Shown: positions 42,004-52,359 of the stretch, in pieces
Layout of the letters: each line of letters begins with the position of its first letter
How positions within the stretch are numbered: the first letter of the stretch is position 1
DNA from: Actinopolyspora mzabensis
GTDB lineage: Bacteria > Actinomycetota > Actinomycetes > Mycobacteriales > Pseudonocardiaceae
Direction of reading: 5' to 3'
Length of the DNA: 64,000 nucleotides
NCBI RefSeq assembly: GCF_900101095.1
Contig: NZ_FNFM01000011.1
Coordinates: forward strand, 180,578-244,577
The notes under the pieces: generated by a model
Database searches by the model: none
Seen by the model: the letters and a program-made list of their open reading frames with translations, nothing else
What the model was told of the DNA's origin: nothing
Translations under genes and position numbers: made by a program

Positions 42004-45000
42004 TCAGCGCACCATGCTGCGCAGCTGCCTGGCCGCCACGGACAGTGTCGCCAGGTCCTGACGTCCGGAACGCTTGATCTCCTCCAACGACGCCCGGGCC
42101 CGTTCGATGCGGGAGGCATTCGCCGACTCCCACTGGGCGATCTTGTTCTCGGGGGGCTCCTCCTGATCGCTGCTACGCAGCACATCCACCGCGATGGCAC
42201 GCAGCGAAGCGTAGAGATCGTCCCGCAGCGCCAGCCGCGCCAACGCGTGCCACCGGTTGCCACGCTCCAGCTCGGCGACCGACACCAGCATCCGCTCCAT
42301 GTCGAGGTATTCCCACAACGCGTAGTAGAGCTCGGCGCTCTCGCGGGGGCTGCGTTCGGCCACGGTGCCCGCGTCCCATTCCGCCAACTCCGCTATCTCG
42401 GTGATGTCCAGCAGTGCGAACGTGTCCAACAACGTGCTGACACGCCGTGCGGTCCGCTTCGGCACTCCCCGACTCACGAGCCGGTCGGTCTCGGTCTCGG
42501 CGTTGGCCGCTGCCCGCCCGTGCAGCATCTCCCACACCGACTCGGCCAACTCGGTCACCACGGGACGGAAGCGATGTATCTCGGCACCGATGGCCAGCGG
42601 CTGCGGACGGTTGGAAAGCAGCCACCTGGAGGCCCGATCCAGCAGGCGACGGGTCTCCAGAACCATGGAGTCGACGACGTCGATGGGCACCGTGCCGTGC
42701 AGCCCTTCGATCTCCTCCCACAGCGAGGGGAGATCGTAAACACCGGTCACCACCTCGAAGGCACGAACCGCGTCGGTGGTGTCGGCGCTCATCTCCTCCG
42801 CCAGGCGGTACGCGTAGGAGACACCGGCACCGTCGACCACCTCGTTGACGAGCAGGGTCGTGGTGATCTCCCGGTGCAGCGGGTGCTGGCGCACCGCATC
42901 GCCGTACTGCTCGCGCAGCGGTCGCGGGAAGTACTCGGGCAGCCGCGAGGCGAAGGCTTCCGTGTCGGGCAGGTCGCTGGCCAGCACGTCCTGCTTCAGC
43001 GCGAGTTTGACGTGTCCCATCAGGGTCGCCAACTCCGGTGAGGTGAGGCCGTCACCGGCCTTCTCCAGCTCCCGGAACTGCCCCGAGGTCGGCAACGCCT
43101 CCAGTTCACGATCGAGGCCGGTGCGTTTCTCAAGTTCGGCGACCTGCCTGGCGTGCACCGACAGCATCTGGGTCGCGTGCGAACGGGAAGTACCGAGCAC
43201 GGCGTTCTGGCGATAGTTGTCGGTTAGCACCAGCTCGGAGACCTCTTCGGTCATCTCCCGCAGCAACTGGTTGCGCCGATCCCGGTCCAGGCGTCCCTCG
43301 GCGACCAGCTGGTCCAGCAACACCTTGATGTTGACCTCGTGGTCCGAGCAGTCCACACCCGCCGAGTTGTCCAGCGCGTCGGTGTTGACCTTGCCACCGT
43401 TGCGGGCGAACTCGATACGCCCGAGCTGGGTCATCCCGAGGTTGCCGCCCTCACCGATCACGCGGGCACGCAGGTCGGCACCGTCCACCCGCACCGGATC
43501 GTTGGCCTTGTCCCCCACCTCGGCGTGGGTCTGGGTACTGGCCTTGACGTAGGTCCCGATGCCACCGTTCCAGAGCAGGTCGACAGGGGCCCGCAGGATC
43601 GCCCTGATCAGTTCGGCCGGTGCCAACCGGGCCACGTGGTCGTCGATTCCGAGCGCGGCGCGGATCTCGGGATTGAGCGGGATGGACTTGGCGGAACGCG
43701 GCCAGACACCGCCGCCCGCGCTGATCACGTCGCGATCGTAGTCGTCCCATGTGGAGCGCGACATGGCGAACAGCCGGGAGCGCTCGGCGAACGAGGCGGC
43801 GGGGTCCGGGGTCGGGTCGATGAACACGTGCATGTGGTTGAAGGCCGCCACCAGCCGGATGTGCTCGGAAAGCAGCATCCCGTTGCCGAAAACGTCACCC
43901 CCCATGTCGCCGACTCCGACGACGCTGAACTCCTCGCGCTGCGTGTCGGTGCCGAGCTCACGGAAATGCCGCTTGACGCTCTCCCAGGCGCCCTTGGCGG
44001 TGATGCCCATGGCCTTGTGGTCGTAACCGACCGAGCCGCCGGAGGCGAAGGCGTCGCCCAGCCAGAAGCCGTAGGATTCGGCGACCTCGTTGGCGATGTC
44101 GGAGAACGTCGCGGTCCCCTTGTCGGCCGCGACCACCAGGTAGGTGTCCTCGTCGTCGTGTCGGACCACGCGCCCCGGACCGACCACCTGTCCGTTGACC
44201 AGGTTGTCGGTGAGATCGAGCATGCCGGAGATGAACATGCGGTAGCACGCGACCCCCTCCCCGCGGACCGCTTCCCGGTCGGCCACGGGGTCTCCGGTCG
44301 GTGCGGGCTGGCGTTTCAGGACGAACCCGCCCTTGGCGCCCACCGGCACGATCACCGCGTTCTTGACCGCCTGCGCCTTGGCCAGGCCCAGGATCTCGGT
44401 ACGGAAGTCCTCCCGACGGTCGGACCAGCGAAGCCCGCCGCGCGCCACCGAGCCGAACCTGAGGTGCACCCCTTCGAAACGGGGAGAGTACACGAAGATC
44501 TCGTACTGCGGCCGCGGCTCGGGCAGCCCGGGGATCTCCTGCGGTTCCAGTTTGAACGACAGGAAGGAGCGGGGCCGCGAACGCTCGTCCTCGACGAAGT
44601 AGTTGGTGCGCAGCGTGGCCCGGATCAGTCCGAGGTAGGCACGCAGGATGCGATCGGCGTCGAGGCTGGTGACCTCTTCGATGGCCCGCTCGGCGGCGTC
44701 GATCAGTTCCTGTTCCCCGGAGAACCGCAACGTCTCCGCGAGGTTCGGATCGAAACGCGTCTCGAACAGCCTGATCAGCCGCACGGTGATCGACTCGTGC
44801 GTGATCAGCGCGTCCTCGATGTAGTCCTGGCTGTAGGCCACCCCGACCTGCCGCAGATACTTCGCGTAAGCACGCAGCACCGTGGTCTGCCGCCAGGTGA
44901 GTCCCGCTCGCAGCACCAGCGAGTTGAACCTGTCGACCTCGGCATCGCTCTGCCAGGCGGCCCGGAACGCCTCCTCGAACCGCTCCCGGAGCGTGTCGAT

Positions 45001-46995
45001 CCGTTCGCCGTCGGACTGATCCAGCACGCCCTGGCCGGGACGGAGCCCGAAGTCGAAGATCCAACGGACGGTGTCGTCGTCGGGGGAAACCTCGTAGGGC
45101 CGTTCGTCCACGACCTCCACGCCCATGCTCTGCAGCACCGGAAGCACCCGGGACAGTGTCACCCGCTCGGTGAGGAACATCTTGAAACGACGGTTTCCCG
45201 GGCCGGCGTCACGCGGCGCGTAGAACGACATCGCGAGGTCACCGGGGCTGGAGAGCGTCTCCAGTCTGCGGAGATCGACCAGACCGTCGGAGGCCTCGAA
45301 ATCCTCCTTGTACGCCTCGGGGAAGGCCGCCGCGTAGCGCAGCCCGACCTCGCTGATGGCCTCGGAACCGAACGAGACGAGACGACCGTCCCGTCGCGCC
45401 TCCCCGCGGTCGCCCATGCGTTCCGACTCGACCTGTTCGACCATGTCGTCGTCCCAGGTACGGATGGCCTCGCTGAGCCTGCGCTGCACCCGGTTGACAT
45501 CGGGGTCGAGCCTGCTTCCCGGTTCGGTGTGCACCACGAAATGCACTCGGGCCAGCGCGGACTCACCCACCCGGGTGCTGTACTCCAGACCCGTTCCACC
45601 CAGCTCCGCAAGCAGCACCTCCTGCATCGCCAGGCGGGAGCGGGTGGTGTATCGATCGCGCGGCAGGTAAACCAGGCACGAGAAGAACCGACCGTAGGGG
45701 TCGCGCCGCAGGAACGGCTTGAGCTTGCGACGTTCCGCGAGTGCGAGCACCCCGGTGATGATCTCCAGCAGGGTGTCGGAGCCGGTGGCGAACAGCTCGG
45801 TACGCGGGTAGCTCTGGATCTCCTCGAGCATGCGCTGCCCGGAGTAGGACTCCAACGGGAACCCCGCACGGTGGATCACCTCCCGGGCCCGGCGGGCTAT
45901 AACCGGTATTTCCAGCACGTTCTCGTGCAGCGCGGTGGTGGTGAACAGCCCGATGAAGCGGTGCTCACCGGACATCCCACCGTCGGAGTCGAAGGTCTTG
46001 ACCCCCACGTAGAACGGATGGCCGGCACGATGTACGGATGAGTTCGCGCTCGCCTGGGTAAGCACCAGCAACTCGTCGTCCGGGGAGTCGAGGAGCGTGT
46101 TCGGACCGGCGGAGAGGGGCCGGACGGCCCCGTCGTCGGAGCGCAGCACCCCGAGACCGGACGCGAGCACCGGTCGCAGCGCCGGGCCGCCGGAATCCTC
46201 GTCGGGCACCACCTCGTCGTGGCGGTACCCCAGGAAGGTGAAATGTCCTTCGGCCAGCCAGCGCAGCAGGGCGGCGGCATCGGTGGCCTGCTCCACGGTC
46301 GGCCGGGAACCGTCCCGCTCCAGCGATTTCGCGAGCTCGCGAGCGGTCTCGTGCATGCGGTCGGTGTCCTCGACGACCTCGCGCACATCGGTCAACACCC
46401 GCAGCAGGCCGTGCTCCAGCTCGGTTATCCGAGCCGGATCGGCCAATCTGTCGATCTCGAGGAACATCCACGACTCGGCCAGGGCGTCCTCGGGCGGGTT
46501 CGAGGGGTCCGCACCGGGCAACACCTCCCGCAGCTCACCGGCGACGTCCCTCCGCACCACCACGATGGGATGGACCACGCGCTGCACCTGCGCACCGGCG
46601 CGCGACAACTCGGCGATCACCGAATCGACCAGATAAGGCATGTCGTCGGTGACGAGCTGGACCACCGACGCGGGGCTGTACCACCCCTCGACGGCGCGGG
46701 TCGGGTTGAATATCCGCACCATGGCACGTCCGGGCGCACGGTGCGCGGCCAACTCGTAGTGCGAGCGCAGCGCACCGGCGAGATCGTCCGGCTCCTCGCT
46801 CACGACTTCCTCGGCCGGGACGTGGCGGTAGTAAGTACGTAGCAGGTGGGCCAGTTCCGGGACCGTTCGCACGGCTCGCTCCACCAGGCTCGTCAGATAC
46901 TCGGGAGTCACCGCACTCGGGTCGGACGCCCACGATGTCCGCTCCCCGTTCGGTACGGCGTACTCGGTACTCAACTGTCCGGATTCAGAGGTCAT
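42004..46995 (-). CDS. gdh: NAD-specific glutamate dehydrogenase, large (180-kDa) type
   Basis: A 1663-residue enzyme of the large bacterial NAD-GDH class that oxidises glutamate to 2-oxoglutarate and ammonium. The first 700 residues hold regulatory ACT-like domains. The catalytic domain begins near residue 820 with RFGSVARGGLRWSDR, continues VIVPVGAKGGFVLKRQ (substrate-binding Lys), and the NAD domain follows with GVGDMGGDVFGNGM near residue 1030. The C-terminal 500 residues are helical and specific to this class. Length fits the family. The ATG at 46995 follows a GTG two codons upstream that is also usable. Next to ettA in mycobacteria; here a large TPR gene intervenes. Confidence 0.96.
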   Translation of the reverse strand: MTSESGQLSTEYAVPNGERTSWASDPSAVTPEYLTSLVERAVRTVPELAHLLRTYYRHVPAEEVVSEEPDDLAGALRSHYELAAHRAPGRAMVRIFNPTRAVEGWYSPASVVQLVTDDMPYLVDSVIAELSRAGAQVQRVVHPIVVVRRDVAGELREVLPGADPSNPPEDALAESWMFLEIDRLADPARITELEHGLLRVLTDVREVVEDTDRMHETARELAKSLERDGSRPTVEQATDAAALLRWLAEGHFTFLGYRHDEVVPDEDSGGPALRPVLASGLGVLRSDDGAVRPLSAGPNTLLDSPDDELLVLTQASANSSVHRAGHPFYVGVKTFDSDGGMSGEHRFIGLFTTTALHENVLEIPVIARRAREVIHRAGFPLESYSGQRMLEEIQSYPRTELFATGSDTLLEIITGVLALAERRKLKPFLRRDPYGRFFSCLVYLPRDRYTTRSRLAMQEVLLAELGGTGLEYSTRVGESALARVHFVVHTEPGSRLDPDVNRVQRRLSEAIRTWDDDMVEQVESERMGDRGEARRDGRLVSFGSEAISEVGLRYAAAFPEAYKEDFEASDGLVDLRRLETLSSPGDLAMSFYAPRDAGPGNRRFKMFLTERVTLSRVLPVLQSMGVEVVDERPYEVSPDDDTVRWIFDFGLRPGQGVLDQSDGERIDTLRERFEEAFRAAWQSDAEVDRFNSLVLRAGLTWRQTTVLRAYAKYLRQVGVAYSQDYIEDALITHESITVRLIRLFETRFDPNLAETLRFSGEQELIDAAERAIEEVTSLDADRILRAYLGLIRATLRTNYFVEDERSRPRSFLSFKLEPQEIPGLPEPRPQYEIFVYSPRFEGVHLRFGSVARGGLRWSDRREDFRTEILGLAKAQAVKNAVIVPVGAKGGFVLKRQPAPTGDPVADREAVRGEGVACYRMFISGMLDLTDNLVNGQVVGPGRVVRHDDEDTYLVVAADKGTATFSDIANEVAESYGFWLGDAFASGGSVGYDHKAMGITAKGAWESVKRHFRELGTDTQREEFSVVGVGDMGGDVFGNGMLLSEHIRLVAAFNHMHVFIDPTPDPAASFAERSRLFAMSRSTWDDYDRDVISAGGGVWPRSAKSIPLNPEIRAALGIDDHVARLAPAELIRAILRAPVDLLWNGGIGTYVKASTQTHAEVGDKANDPVRVDGADLRARVIGEGGNLGMTQLGRIEFARNGGKVNTDALDNSAGVDCSDHEVNIKVLLDQLVAEGRLDRDRRNQLLREMTEEVSELVLTDNYRQNAVLGTSRSHATQMLSVHARQVAELEKRTGLDRELEALPTSGQFRELEKAGDGLTSPELATLMGHVKLALKQDVLASDLPDTEAFASRLPEYFPRPLREQYGDAVRQHPLHREITTTLLVNEVVDGAGVSYAYRLAEEMSADTTDAVRAFEVVTGVYDLPSLWEEIEGLHGTVPIDVVDSMVLETRRLLDRASRWLLSNRPQPLAIGAEIHRFRPVVTELAESVWEMLHGRAAANAETETDRLVSRGVPKRTARRVSTLLDTFALLDITEIAELAEWDAGTVAERSPRESAELYYALWEYLDMERMLVSVAELERGNRWHALARLALRDDLYASLRAIAVDVLRSSDQEEPPENKIAQWESANASRIERARASLEEIKRSGRQDLATLSVAARQLRSMVR

Positions 46996-47167
46996 CGTCA
47001 CGCAGCTCCACAACTAGCGGCACCTCGTTGTGCCAACACGACCACCCTAGAGTGCTCGACGCCGTGATCGGTGACGGGCTGAACAGATCAAGTAGAACCG
47101 GGCCGCAGCGGGGCACACCCCACCTGCGTCGAAAACACCGGAAGCGCGCACGAGGGGCGGACGGCGA

Positions 47168-49942
47168 TCAACGGATCCGGGGGGTCCAACTGTGGGACTC
47201 GCCGGTCTCGGTCTCCCCCGCGGCGTGTCGTCTACGTCCCCGGAACGCGGTGTCATCCGTTCCCGTCCGGGCCGCCGGTTCGTCCTCGGAAGGCATCTCG
47301 GGTTCACCGGAACGCCGAGAGCTTCGCGCGACCGGGGAGTCCACTCCGGAGGAGGTTTCCGGAGCCTCGGGATACGCATGAGTCGCCTTCGCCGGAGCGG
47401 ACTGCCCGGCACCGGCGGTGTCGTCGGCCCGGTTGCCGTGGCGGTAGGCCACCAGAGCTTCCGCGAGCAGATCGGCCAGTCCGGCCTGACCCGCACCGGA
47501 TTCGGCACTCTCGGAAACGTCCATCCCGGAGAAGTCCCTGATCAACTCTCTGCTCTGCTCCAGCAGGTGCTCCGGGACCGCAGGGCGGGAAGTCGTCTCA
47601 CGCGAGGTGTCGCCGGAGCTCTCGCCCAACTCGGGATAAGTTTCCGAGCCGCCGTGGCCCACCTGTGCCGTCGATTCGGTTCGTTCCGCGGAGGCGGCCT
47701 GCTCCCCGGAGGCGGCCGGTTCCGGGGGTTCCGCACGGCGACGGCGTCCTCCGGGGCGCGCGGGGGTGGCGGGTCGGGCGGGCGTACCGGGCTCCGCGGC
47801 GCTCCCGGCCTCCTCGGTGGCTTCGGCGGCCGCGGAACGACTCCGACGCTGGCGGGGCGTGCCCCTGCCCTCCGCTTCGAGCGCGGCACGGATCTCGTCC
47901 AGCGAGCGACCGTGCGACCGCCGGGCCGGTGGTTCCTCGGCCTCGGCCGGCTCCGCTCGTCGCCTGGCTCCCGTGGAGTCCGACTCGGGCGGGACCGAGT
48001 CGGAGGGAGCTGCCGCGGCGTGCTCGTGGAGCGGCTCGGAACCGTGCTCCGGGGAGGAATCAGCGGCACGGGAACGGCGGGGCTCGACGGGTTCGGTCAT
48101 GCCGCCCGGTTGCGGGTCGGACGGGGGCCAGCCCGTGTGGCCGACCGCCTGATCACCGGGCTCCTCGCCCGAGGGCTCCGATTCCGGAAAGCTCGGGACG
48201 ACCGGCATTATCGTGGTCACGTCCTCGGTGCGGGAGGACGAGGAGGGGGTGCTGGAGGACGAGGGGAAACCGCTTCCCGAGCCGCTCTCCGCCTCCGTGG
48301 CGGTCCCGCCGAATCCGGTTTCGGCCGGGGCCTCGGCGGGAAAGTCGATGTCCTCCCGACCGCCGTACTCACGGGGTGGGCGATGAGCATCCGACTCACC
48401 CTGCCGCTCGGTGTCGGGCGCCGCTACCGCTCGCTCGAACCCGCCCGGGGCTACGGGATCGGCAGACCCAACGGGATCGGTAGGGTGGTGCGGATCGGTC
48501 GCGCCGTGTTCCTCGGCTCCGTCCGGCGCCCGATGGCGTCTGCCCGCGACGGTTCCACCCGCCGTGACGACCTCGCCGAGGGCGGCACCGGAACGGTGAG
48601 CGGCCGTACCGTCCCCCGCACCGGCCGAACGACGATCACCGGTGCCGGCACCTTCGTGCTGCTGCGGCACGGTCGCGGAGTCCCGCGTACTCGGCGCCCC
48701 ACCGGACAGCAGGGTGTTCATCAACCGCCGAGCCTGCTGCCGGGTGTCCGGGTCCTCCGTCGCGGGCTCCGTGTCGCTCGCCGCGGGAGTCAACGGACCT
48801 CGTGACGGATGTTCGACAGGGTGACCGTGCCGGTCGTAATCGTGCCCGCCGTGTTCGGACTGCTGCCGCGGGATCGCGGAGTTCGGCGCCGGGAACTCCT
48901 CCAGCAGCCGCAGCCTGGCCTGTTCGACGGTTCTGCGCCAGTGGTGATCGGCCGAGTAGGCATCGCGAACGCAGCGCAACGCCTCGGGAAGGTCGGACGC
49001 CTTCTCGTGCAGCGCGGACAGCGTGTTCAGTACCGCGGCCTGCAGATCGAACAGCTCGTGTCTGCGCCCACCGTCGAGAGCCTCTCGCAACGACTCGACC
49101 GCGGCCGAGTGCTGCCCGGAAGGCACGTGCACCCTGGTCGCCACCGCGAGTCGCAGCCAACCGACCGGGGCCGCGGCGGCGGCACGGAGCGGCTGCCGCA
49201 AGACCTCGGCCGCAGACCGCAGCGCTTCGGCCTGCTTGCCCAGATCCAACAGCGACTGTGCCTGTTCGAGCACCAGCCCGGCGCGGACCTCCCCGCTGTC
49301 GGCGGCCGGGTCACCGAGACGTTCCAGAAAGTCGAGGCCCGCCGCGGCGGACTCGATCGCGAGCGCGAACTCACCGTTACCGCGGTAGTGAGCCGCCCGC
49401 ACGCCCGCCACTCTGGCACGGAGCAGCCGCGTGGTGTCCTGGTCCTCGGTCGACTCGGCGGCGTAGAGCCGGTCGGCCTCGTCCAACGCCTCGACACGCT
49501 CCGCCGCACGACGGTGCATCGGCAACGCACCACACAACTCGACCAGCGCGTGCGCGCGCAGCCGCGCCGGAACACGCTCCAGCTCCAGCAACGGATGCAG
49601 TACGCGCAACGCCACATCGAGACTGCCGCTGCCACGGGCACAGCAAGCCAGTTCGACCCGCAGCTCTCCGAGCGGTTCCGTGGAGCCCGCGCGCTCGGCG
49701 TCCCGAAAGGCTCCGAGCGCGCGTTCGGTGGCGGTGACCGAACGCCCCAAGCGGTTCTCGGCGAAAAGCGCGATCGCCTCCGCCCGGAGTCGCTGCTCGG
49801 TGTCCCCGGCCTGGCGGGCAGCGGCAGTCGCGCGGTTGGCGAACAACAGTGCCAGCTCCGGAACCCGCCAGCGCAACTGCCGAGCGGATTCCAGAAGTTC
49901 GTGGCCGGGGCTGCTTATCCGCGAACCGCGCTCCCTCGCCAA
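47168..49942 (-). CDS. Large TPR protein with disordered acidic C-terminal half
   Basis: A 924-residue protein I cannot assign. Residues 10-340 are a run of helix pairs of TPR type (LLFANRATAAARQAGDTEQ, LRAEAIALFAENRLGRSV, ALGAFRDAERAGS, VEALDEADRLYAAEST, LLDLGKQAEALRSAAEVLR, AVESLREALDGGRRHELFDL). Residues 345-924 are low-complexity, rich in Ser, Glu, Pro, Gly, Ala, with short helical islands (RSLDEIRAALEAEG; PEHLLEQSRELIRDFSGM). There is no signal peptide or membrane segment. A TTG start has GGAGAG five bases upstream and follows the ettA stop by 16 bases, so it belongs to the ettA operon. It could be a scaffold. No counterpart is known to me at this place in mycobacteria. Confidence 0.75.
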   Translation of the reverse strand: MARERGSRISSPGHELLESARQLRWRVPELALLFANRATAAARQAGDTEQRLRAEAIALFAENRLGRSVTATERALGAFRDAERAGSTEPLGELRVELACCARGSGSLDVALRVLHPLLELERVPARLRAHALVELCGALPMHRRAAERVEALDEADRLYAAESTEDQDTTRLLRARVAGVRAAHYRGNGEFALAIESAAAGLDFLERLGDPAADSGEVRAGLVLEQAQSLLDLGKQAEALRSAAEVLRQPLRAAAAAPVGWLRLAVATRVHVPSGQHSAAVESLREALDGGRRHELFDLQAAVLNTLSALHEKASDLPEALRCVRDAYSADHHWRRTVEQARLRLLEEFPAPNSAIPRQQSEHGGHDYDRHGHPVEHPSRGPLTPAASDTEPATEDPDTRQQARRLMNTLLSGGAPSTRDSATVPQQHEGAGTGDRRSAGAGDGTAAHRSGAALGEVVTAGGTVAGRRHRAPDGAEEHGATDPHHPTDPVGSADPVAPGGFERAVAAPDTERQGESDAHRPPREYGGREDIDFPAEAPAETGFGGTATEAESGSGSGFPSSSSTPSSSSRTEDVTTIMPVVPSFPESEPSGEEPGDQAVGHTGWPPSDPQPGGMTEPVEPRRSRAADSSPEHGSEPLHEHAAAAPSDSVPPESDSTGARRRAEPAEAEEPPARRSHGRSLDEIRAALEAEGRGTPRQRRSRSAAAEATEEAGSAAEPGTPARPATPARPGGRRRRAEPPEPAASGEQAASAERTESTAQVGHGGSETYPELGESSGDTSRETTSRPAVPEHLLEQSRELIRDFSGMDVSESAESGAGQAGLADLLAEALVAYRHGNRADDTAGAGQSAPAKATHAYPEAPETSSGVDSPVARSSRRSGEPEMPSEDEPAARTGTDDTAFRGRRRHAAGETETGESHSWTPRIR

Positions 49943-49958
49943 GTCGACTCTCCGATCC

Positions 49959-51635
49959 TCAGCCGCGGGTCAGTTTCCGATGGGTAACCCGGTGCGGACG
50001 TGCGGCCTCGGCGCCCAACCGGTCGATCTTGTTGTTCTCGTACCCCTCGAAGTTACCTTCGAACCAGAACCACTTGGCCGGATTCTCTTCGTCACCCTCC
50101 CAAGCGAGGATGTGGGTGGCCACCCGGTCGAGGAACCACCGGTCGTGGGAAATCACCACGGCACAGCCGGGGAATTCCTGCAGCGCGTTCTCCAGTGAGG
50201 ACAACGTCTCCACGTCCAGGTCGTTGGTGGGCTCGTCCAGCAACAGCGTGTTCCCACCCTGCTTGAGCGTCAACGCGAGATTCAACCGGTTGCGCTCACC
50301 GCCGGAGAGCACCCCGGCAGGTTTCTGCTGGTCGGCTCCCTTGAAACCGAAGGCGCTGACGTAAGCGCGGGAAGGCATCTCGACCTGGCCGACCTGGATG
50401 TGGTCCAACCCGTCCGAGACGACCTCCCAGACGTTCTTGTTGGGATCGATGCCGGAGCGGTTCTGGTCCACATAGCTGAGCTTGACCGTGTCACCGACCC
50501 GCACCTGACCGCTGTCCGGCTCCTCGAGGCCGACGATGGTCTTGAACAGGGTCGTCTTACCGACACCGTTGGGGCCGATGACTCCCACGATGCCGTTGGG
50601 CGGCAACGTGAACGAGAGCCTGTCGATGAGCAGATTGCCCTCGAAGCCCTTGCTCATCTCGTTGGCCTCGACCACGAGGTTGCCCAGGCGCGGGCCCGGC
50701 GGAATCTGGATCTCCTCGAAATCCATCTTCTTGGTCTTCTCGGCCTCGGCCGCCATCTCCTCGTAGCGCTCCAGACGCGAGCGCGACTTCTTCTGGCGTG
50801 CCTTGGTGTTCGAGCGCACCCACTCCAGCTCGTCCTTGAGACGCTTCTGCAGTTTGGCGTCCCGCTTGCCCTGCACCGCCAACCGCTCGGACTTCTTCTG
50901 CAGATAGGTCGAGTAGTTGCCCTCGTACGGGTAGGTGTTGCCACGGTCGAGCTCGAGGATCCAGCCCGCCACGTTGTCCAGGAAGTAGCGGTCGTGGGTC
51001 ACGGCCAACACGGCGCCGGAGTAGTTGGAAAGGAACTGCTCCAGCCAATTCACGCTCTCGGCGTCCAGGTGGTTGGTGGGCTCGTCCAGCAGCAACAGGT
51101 CGGGCCTGCTCAGCAGCAGTTTGCACAACGCCACCCTGCGACGCTCACCGCCGGAGAGGTAACGAACCTCGGCTTCGGGGGGTGGACAGCGCAGGGCGTC
51201 CATCGCCTGCTCCAGTTGCGAGTCCAGCTCCCACGCCTCGGCGTGGTCGAGCTCCTCCTGGAGTTTGCCCATCTCGGCCATGAGCTCGTCGGTGTAATCG
51301 GTGGCGAGCTGTTCGGCGATCGCGTTGAAGCGGTCCAGCTTCTCCTTGATCTCGCCAACGCCCTCCTCGACGTTGCCGAGTACGGTTTTCTCCTCGTTCA
51401 GCGGGGGCTCCTGCTGCAGGATCCCCACCGTGTAACCGGGGGAAAGGAAGGCCTCACCGTTGTTCGGGTGGTCGAGTCCGGCCATGATGCGCAGCACGCT
51501 CGACTTCCCGGCCCCGTTCGGCCCCACCACACCGATCTTGGCACCGGGGTAGAACTGGATAGTCGCGTTCTCCAGTATCATCTTGTCCCCGTGCGTTTTG
51601 CGCACATTCTTCATGGTGTAGATGAACTCGGCCAT
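49959..51635 (-). CDS. ettA: Energy-dependent translational throttle protein (ABC-F)
   Basis: A 558-residue ABC-F ATPase that binds the ribosomal E site and gates translation according to ATP/ADP. It begins MAEFIYTMKNVRKTHGDK, exactly the EttA start. The first ATPase cassette has GPNGAGKSS, signature YLSGGERRRVA and Walker B LLLLDEPTNHLD. The inter-domain linker with the arm is about residues 180-330 (RSNTKARQKKSRSRLERYEE). The second cassette has GPNGVGKTT, VLSGGERNRLN and LLLDEPTNDLD. The GGAGG motif is only one base from the ATG, unusually tight, but the N-terminal match leaves no other start. Followed 16 bases later by the TPR gene. Confidence 0.96.
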   Translation of the reverse strand: MAEFIYTMKNVRKTHGDKMILENATIQFYPGAKIGVVGPNGAGKSSVLRIMAGLDHPNNGEAFLSPGYTVGILQQEPPLNEEKTVLGNVEEGVGEIKEKLDRFNAIAEQLATDYTDELMAEMGKLQEELDHAEAWELDSQLEQAMDALRCPPPEAEVRYLSGGERRRVALCKLLLSRPDLLLLDEPTNHLDAESVNWLEQFLSNYSGAVLAVTHDRYFLDNVAGWILELDRGNTYPYEGNYSTYLQKKSERLAVQGKRDAKLQKRLKDELEWVRSNTKARQKKSRSRLERYEEMAAEAEKTKKMDFEEIQIPPGPRLGNLVVEANEMSKGFEGNLLIDRLSFTLPPNGIVGVIGPNGVGKTTLFKTIVGLEEPDSGQVRVGDTVKLSYVDQNRSGIDPNKNVWEVVSDGLDHIQVGQVEMPSRAYVSAFGFKGADQQKPAGVLSGGERNRLNLALTLKQGGNTLLLDEPTNDLDVETLSSLENALQEFPGCAVVISHDRWFLDRVATHILAWEGDEENPAKWFWFEGNFEGYENNKIDRLGAEAARPHRVTHRKLTRG

Positions 51636-51891
51636 GCCTCCGATCGTAGATGTGCGGGAGCGCGTGGTCTGCACTGCATCCGCACGGTGTGCACCTCCCG
51701 TGACGAGCCCCCTGCGCCTGGCGACCGCGCCCCGACGGGGCGGCGGGAGCGTCTCCCCGCTCGGTCGAGAACGGGCCTTGTGCACCGACGAATCGGCAGC
51801 GCCGCCGCCGCGGCGCGGCGCGGCGGCGGGCGGCGTGCGCGGAGACCGGCACGCCGCCCGACGGGCCGTGGTGTCCTCAGCCGCTGTGCCG

Positions 51892-52359
51892 TCAGGCGCC
51901 GATCGCCTGCGTGGAGGTGTCATCGGCGCTTCGTGGACACGGCAGTGCGCTCCGGAAGCAGTCACGGGCAGCACCCGTGCCCGATCCGGCGGTCTCCTCC
52001 TCGGTGTCATCCGCCGCGGCACGGGAGTCGTGCAACACGTCGAGCCCCACCGCACCGGCTTCGACCTCCGCGGTGGTTCGACGCTGCCCGTCGGTCTCGT
52101 ACTCCTTGGTGCGCAGCCTCCCTGTCACGAGCACCGAATCGCCCTTCTCCAGGGCCTGCACCACCCCCTGGGCGAGCTGCTTCCAGCAGTGGACCGTGGC
52201 GTAAACCCGATCACCGTCGACCCAGCGTTGGTTCGCACGGTCGAAGCGCCGGGTGATGCTGACCATGCGGAAACTCGCCACACGATTGCCGTGTCTGGTC
52301 TCGCGGGTCTTCGGGGCACTGAGAACTTCACCGACAAGAGTGACAGCGGTTTCGTACAT
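51892..52359 (-). CDS. ssb: Single-stranded DNA-binding protein, short paralogue (Rv2478c-like)
   Basis: A 155-residue OB-fold protein. Residues 1-110 are SSB-like: TAVTLVGEVLSAPKTRET, GNRVASFRMVSITRRFDR, VYATVHCWKQLAQGVVQAL and GDSVLVTGRLRTKEYET. The rest is a disordered tail without the acidic DDDIPF end that the main SSB uses to recruit partners. This is therefore the second, specialised SSB, in the position of Rv2478c. It probably binds ssDNA in repair or recombination. The ATG is preceded closely by GGAG. It lies 256 bases upstream of ettA on the same strand. Confidence 0.88.
   Translation of the reverse strand: MYETAVTLVGEVLSAPKTRETRHGNRVASFRMVSITRRFDRANQRWVDGDRVYATVHCWKQLAQGVVQALEKGDSVLVTGRLRTKEYETDGQRRTTAEVEAGAVGLDVLHDSRAAADDTEEETAGSGTGAARDCFRSALPCPRSADDTSTQAIGA

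Noticed and set aside
43339..46041. Plus-strand open frame of 900 codons inside the glutamate dehydrogenase gene
   Set aside because: Antisense to a well-recognised enzyme. No ribosome site, no domain, and a composition typical of a shadow frame.
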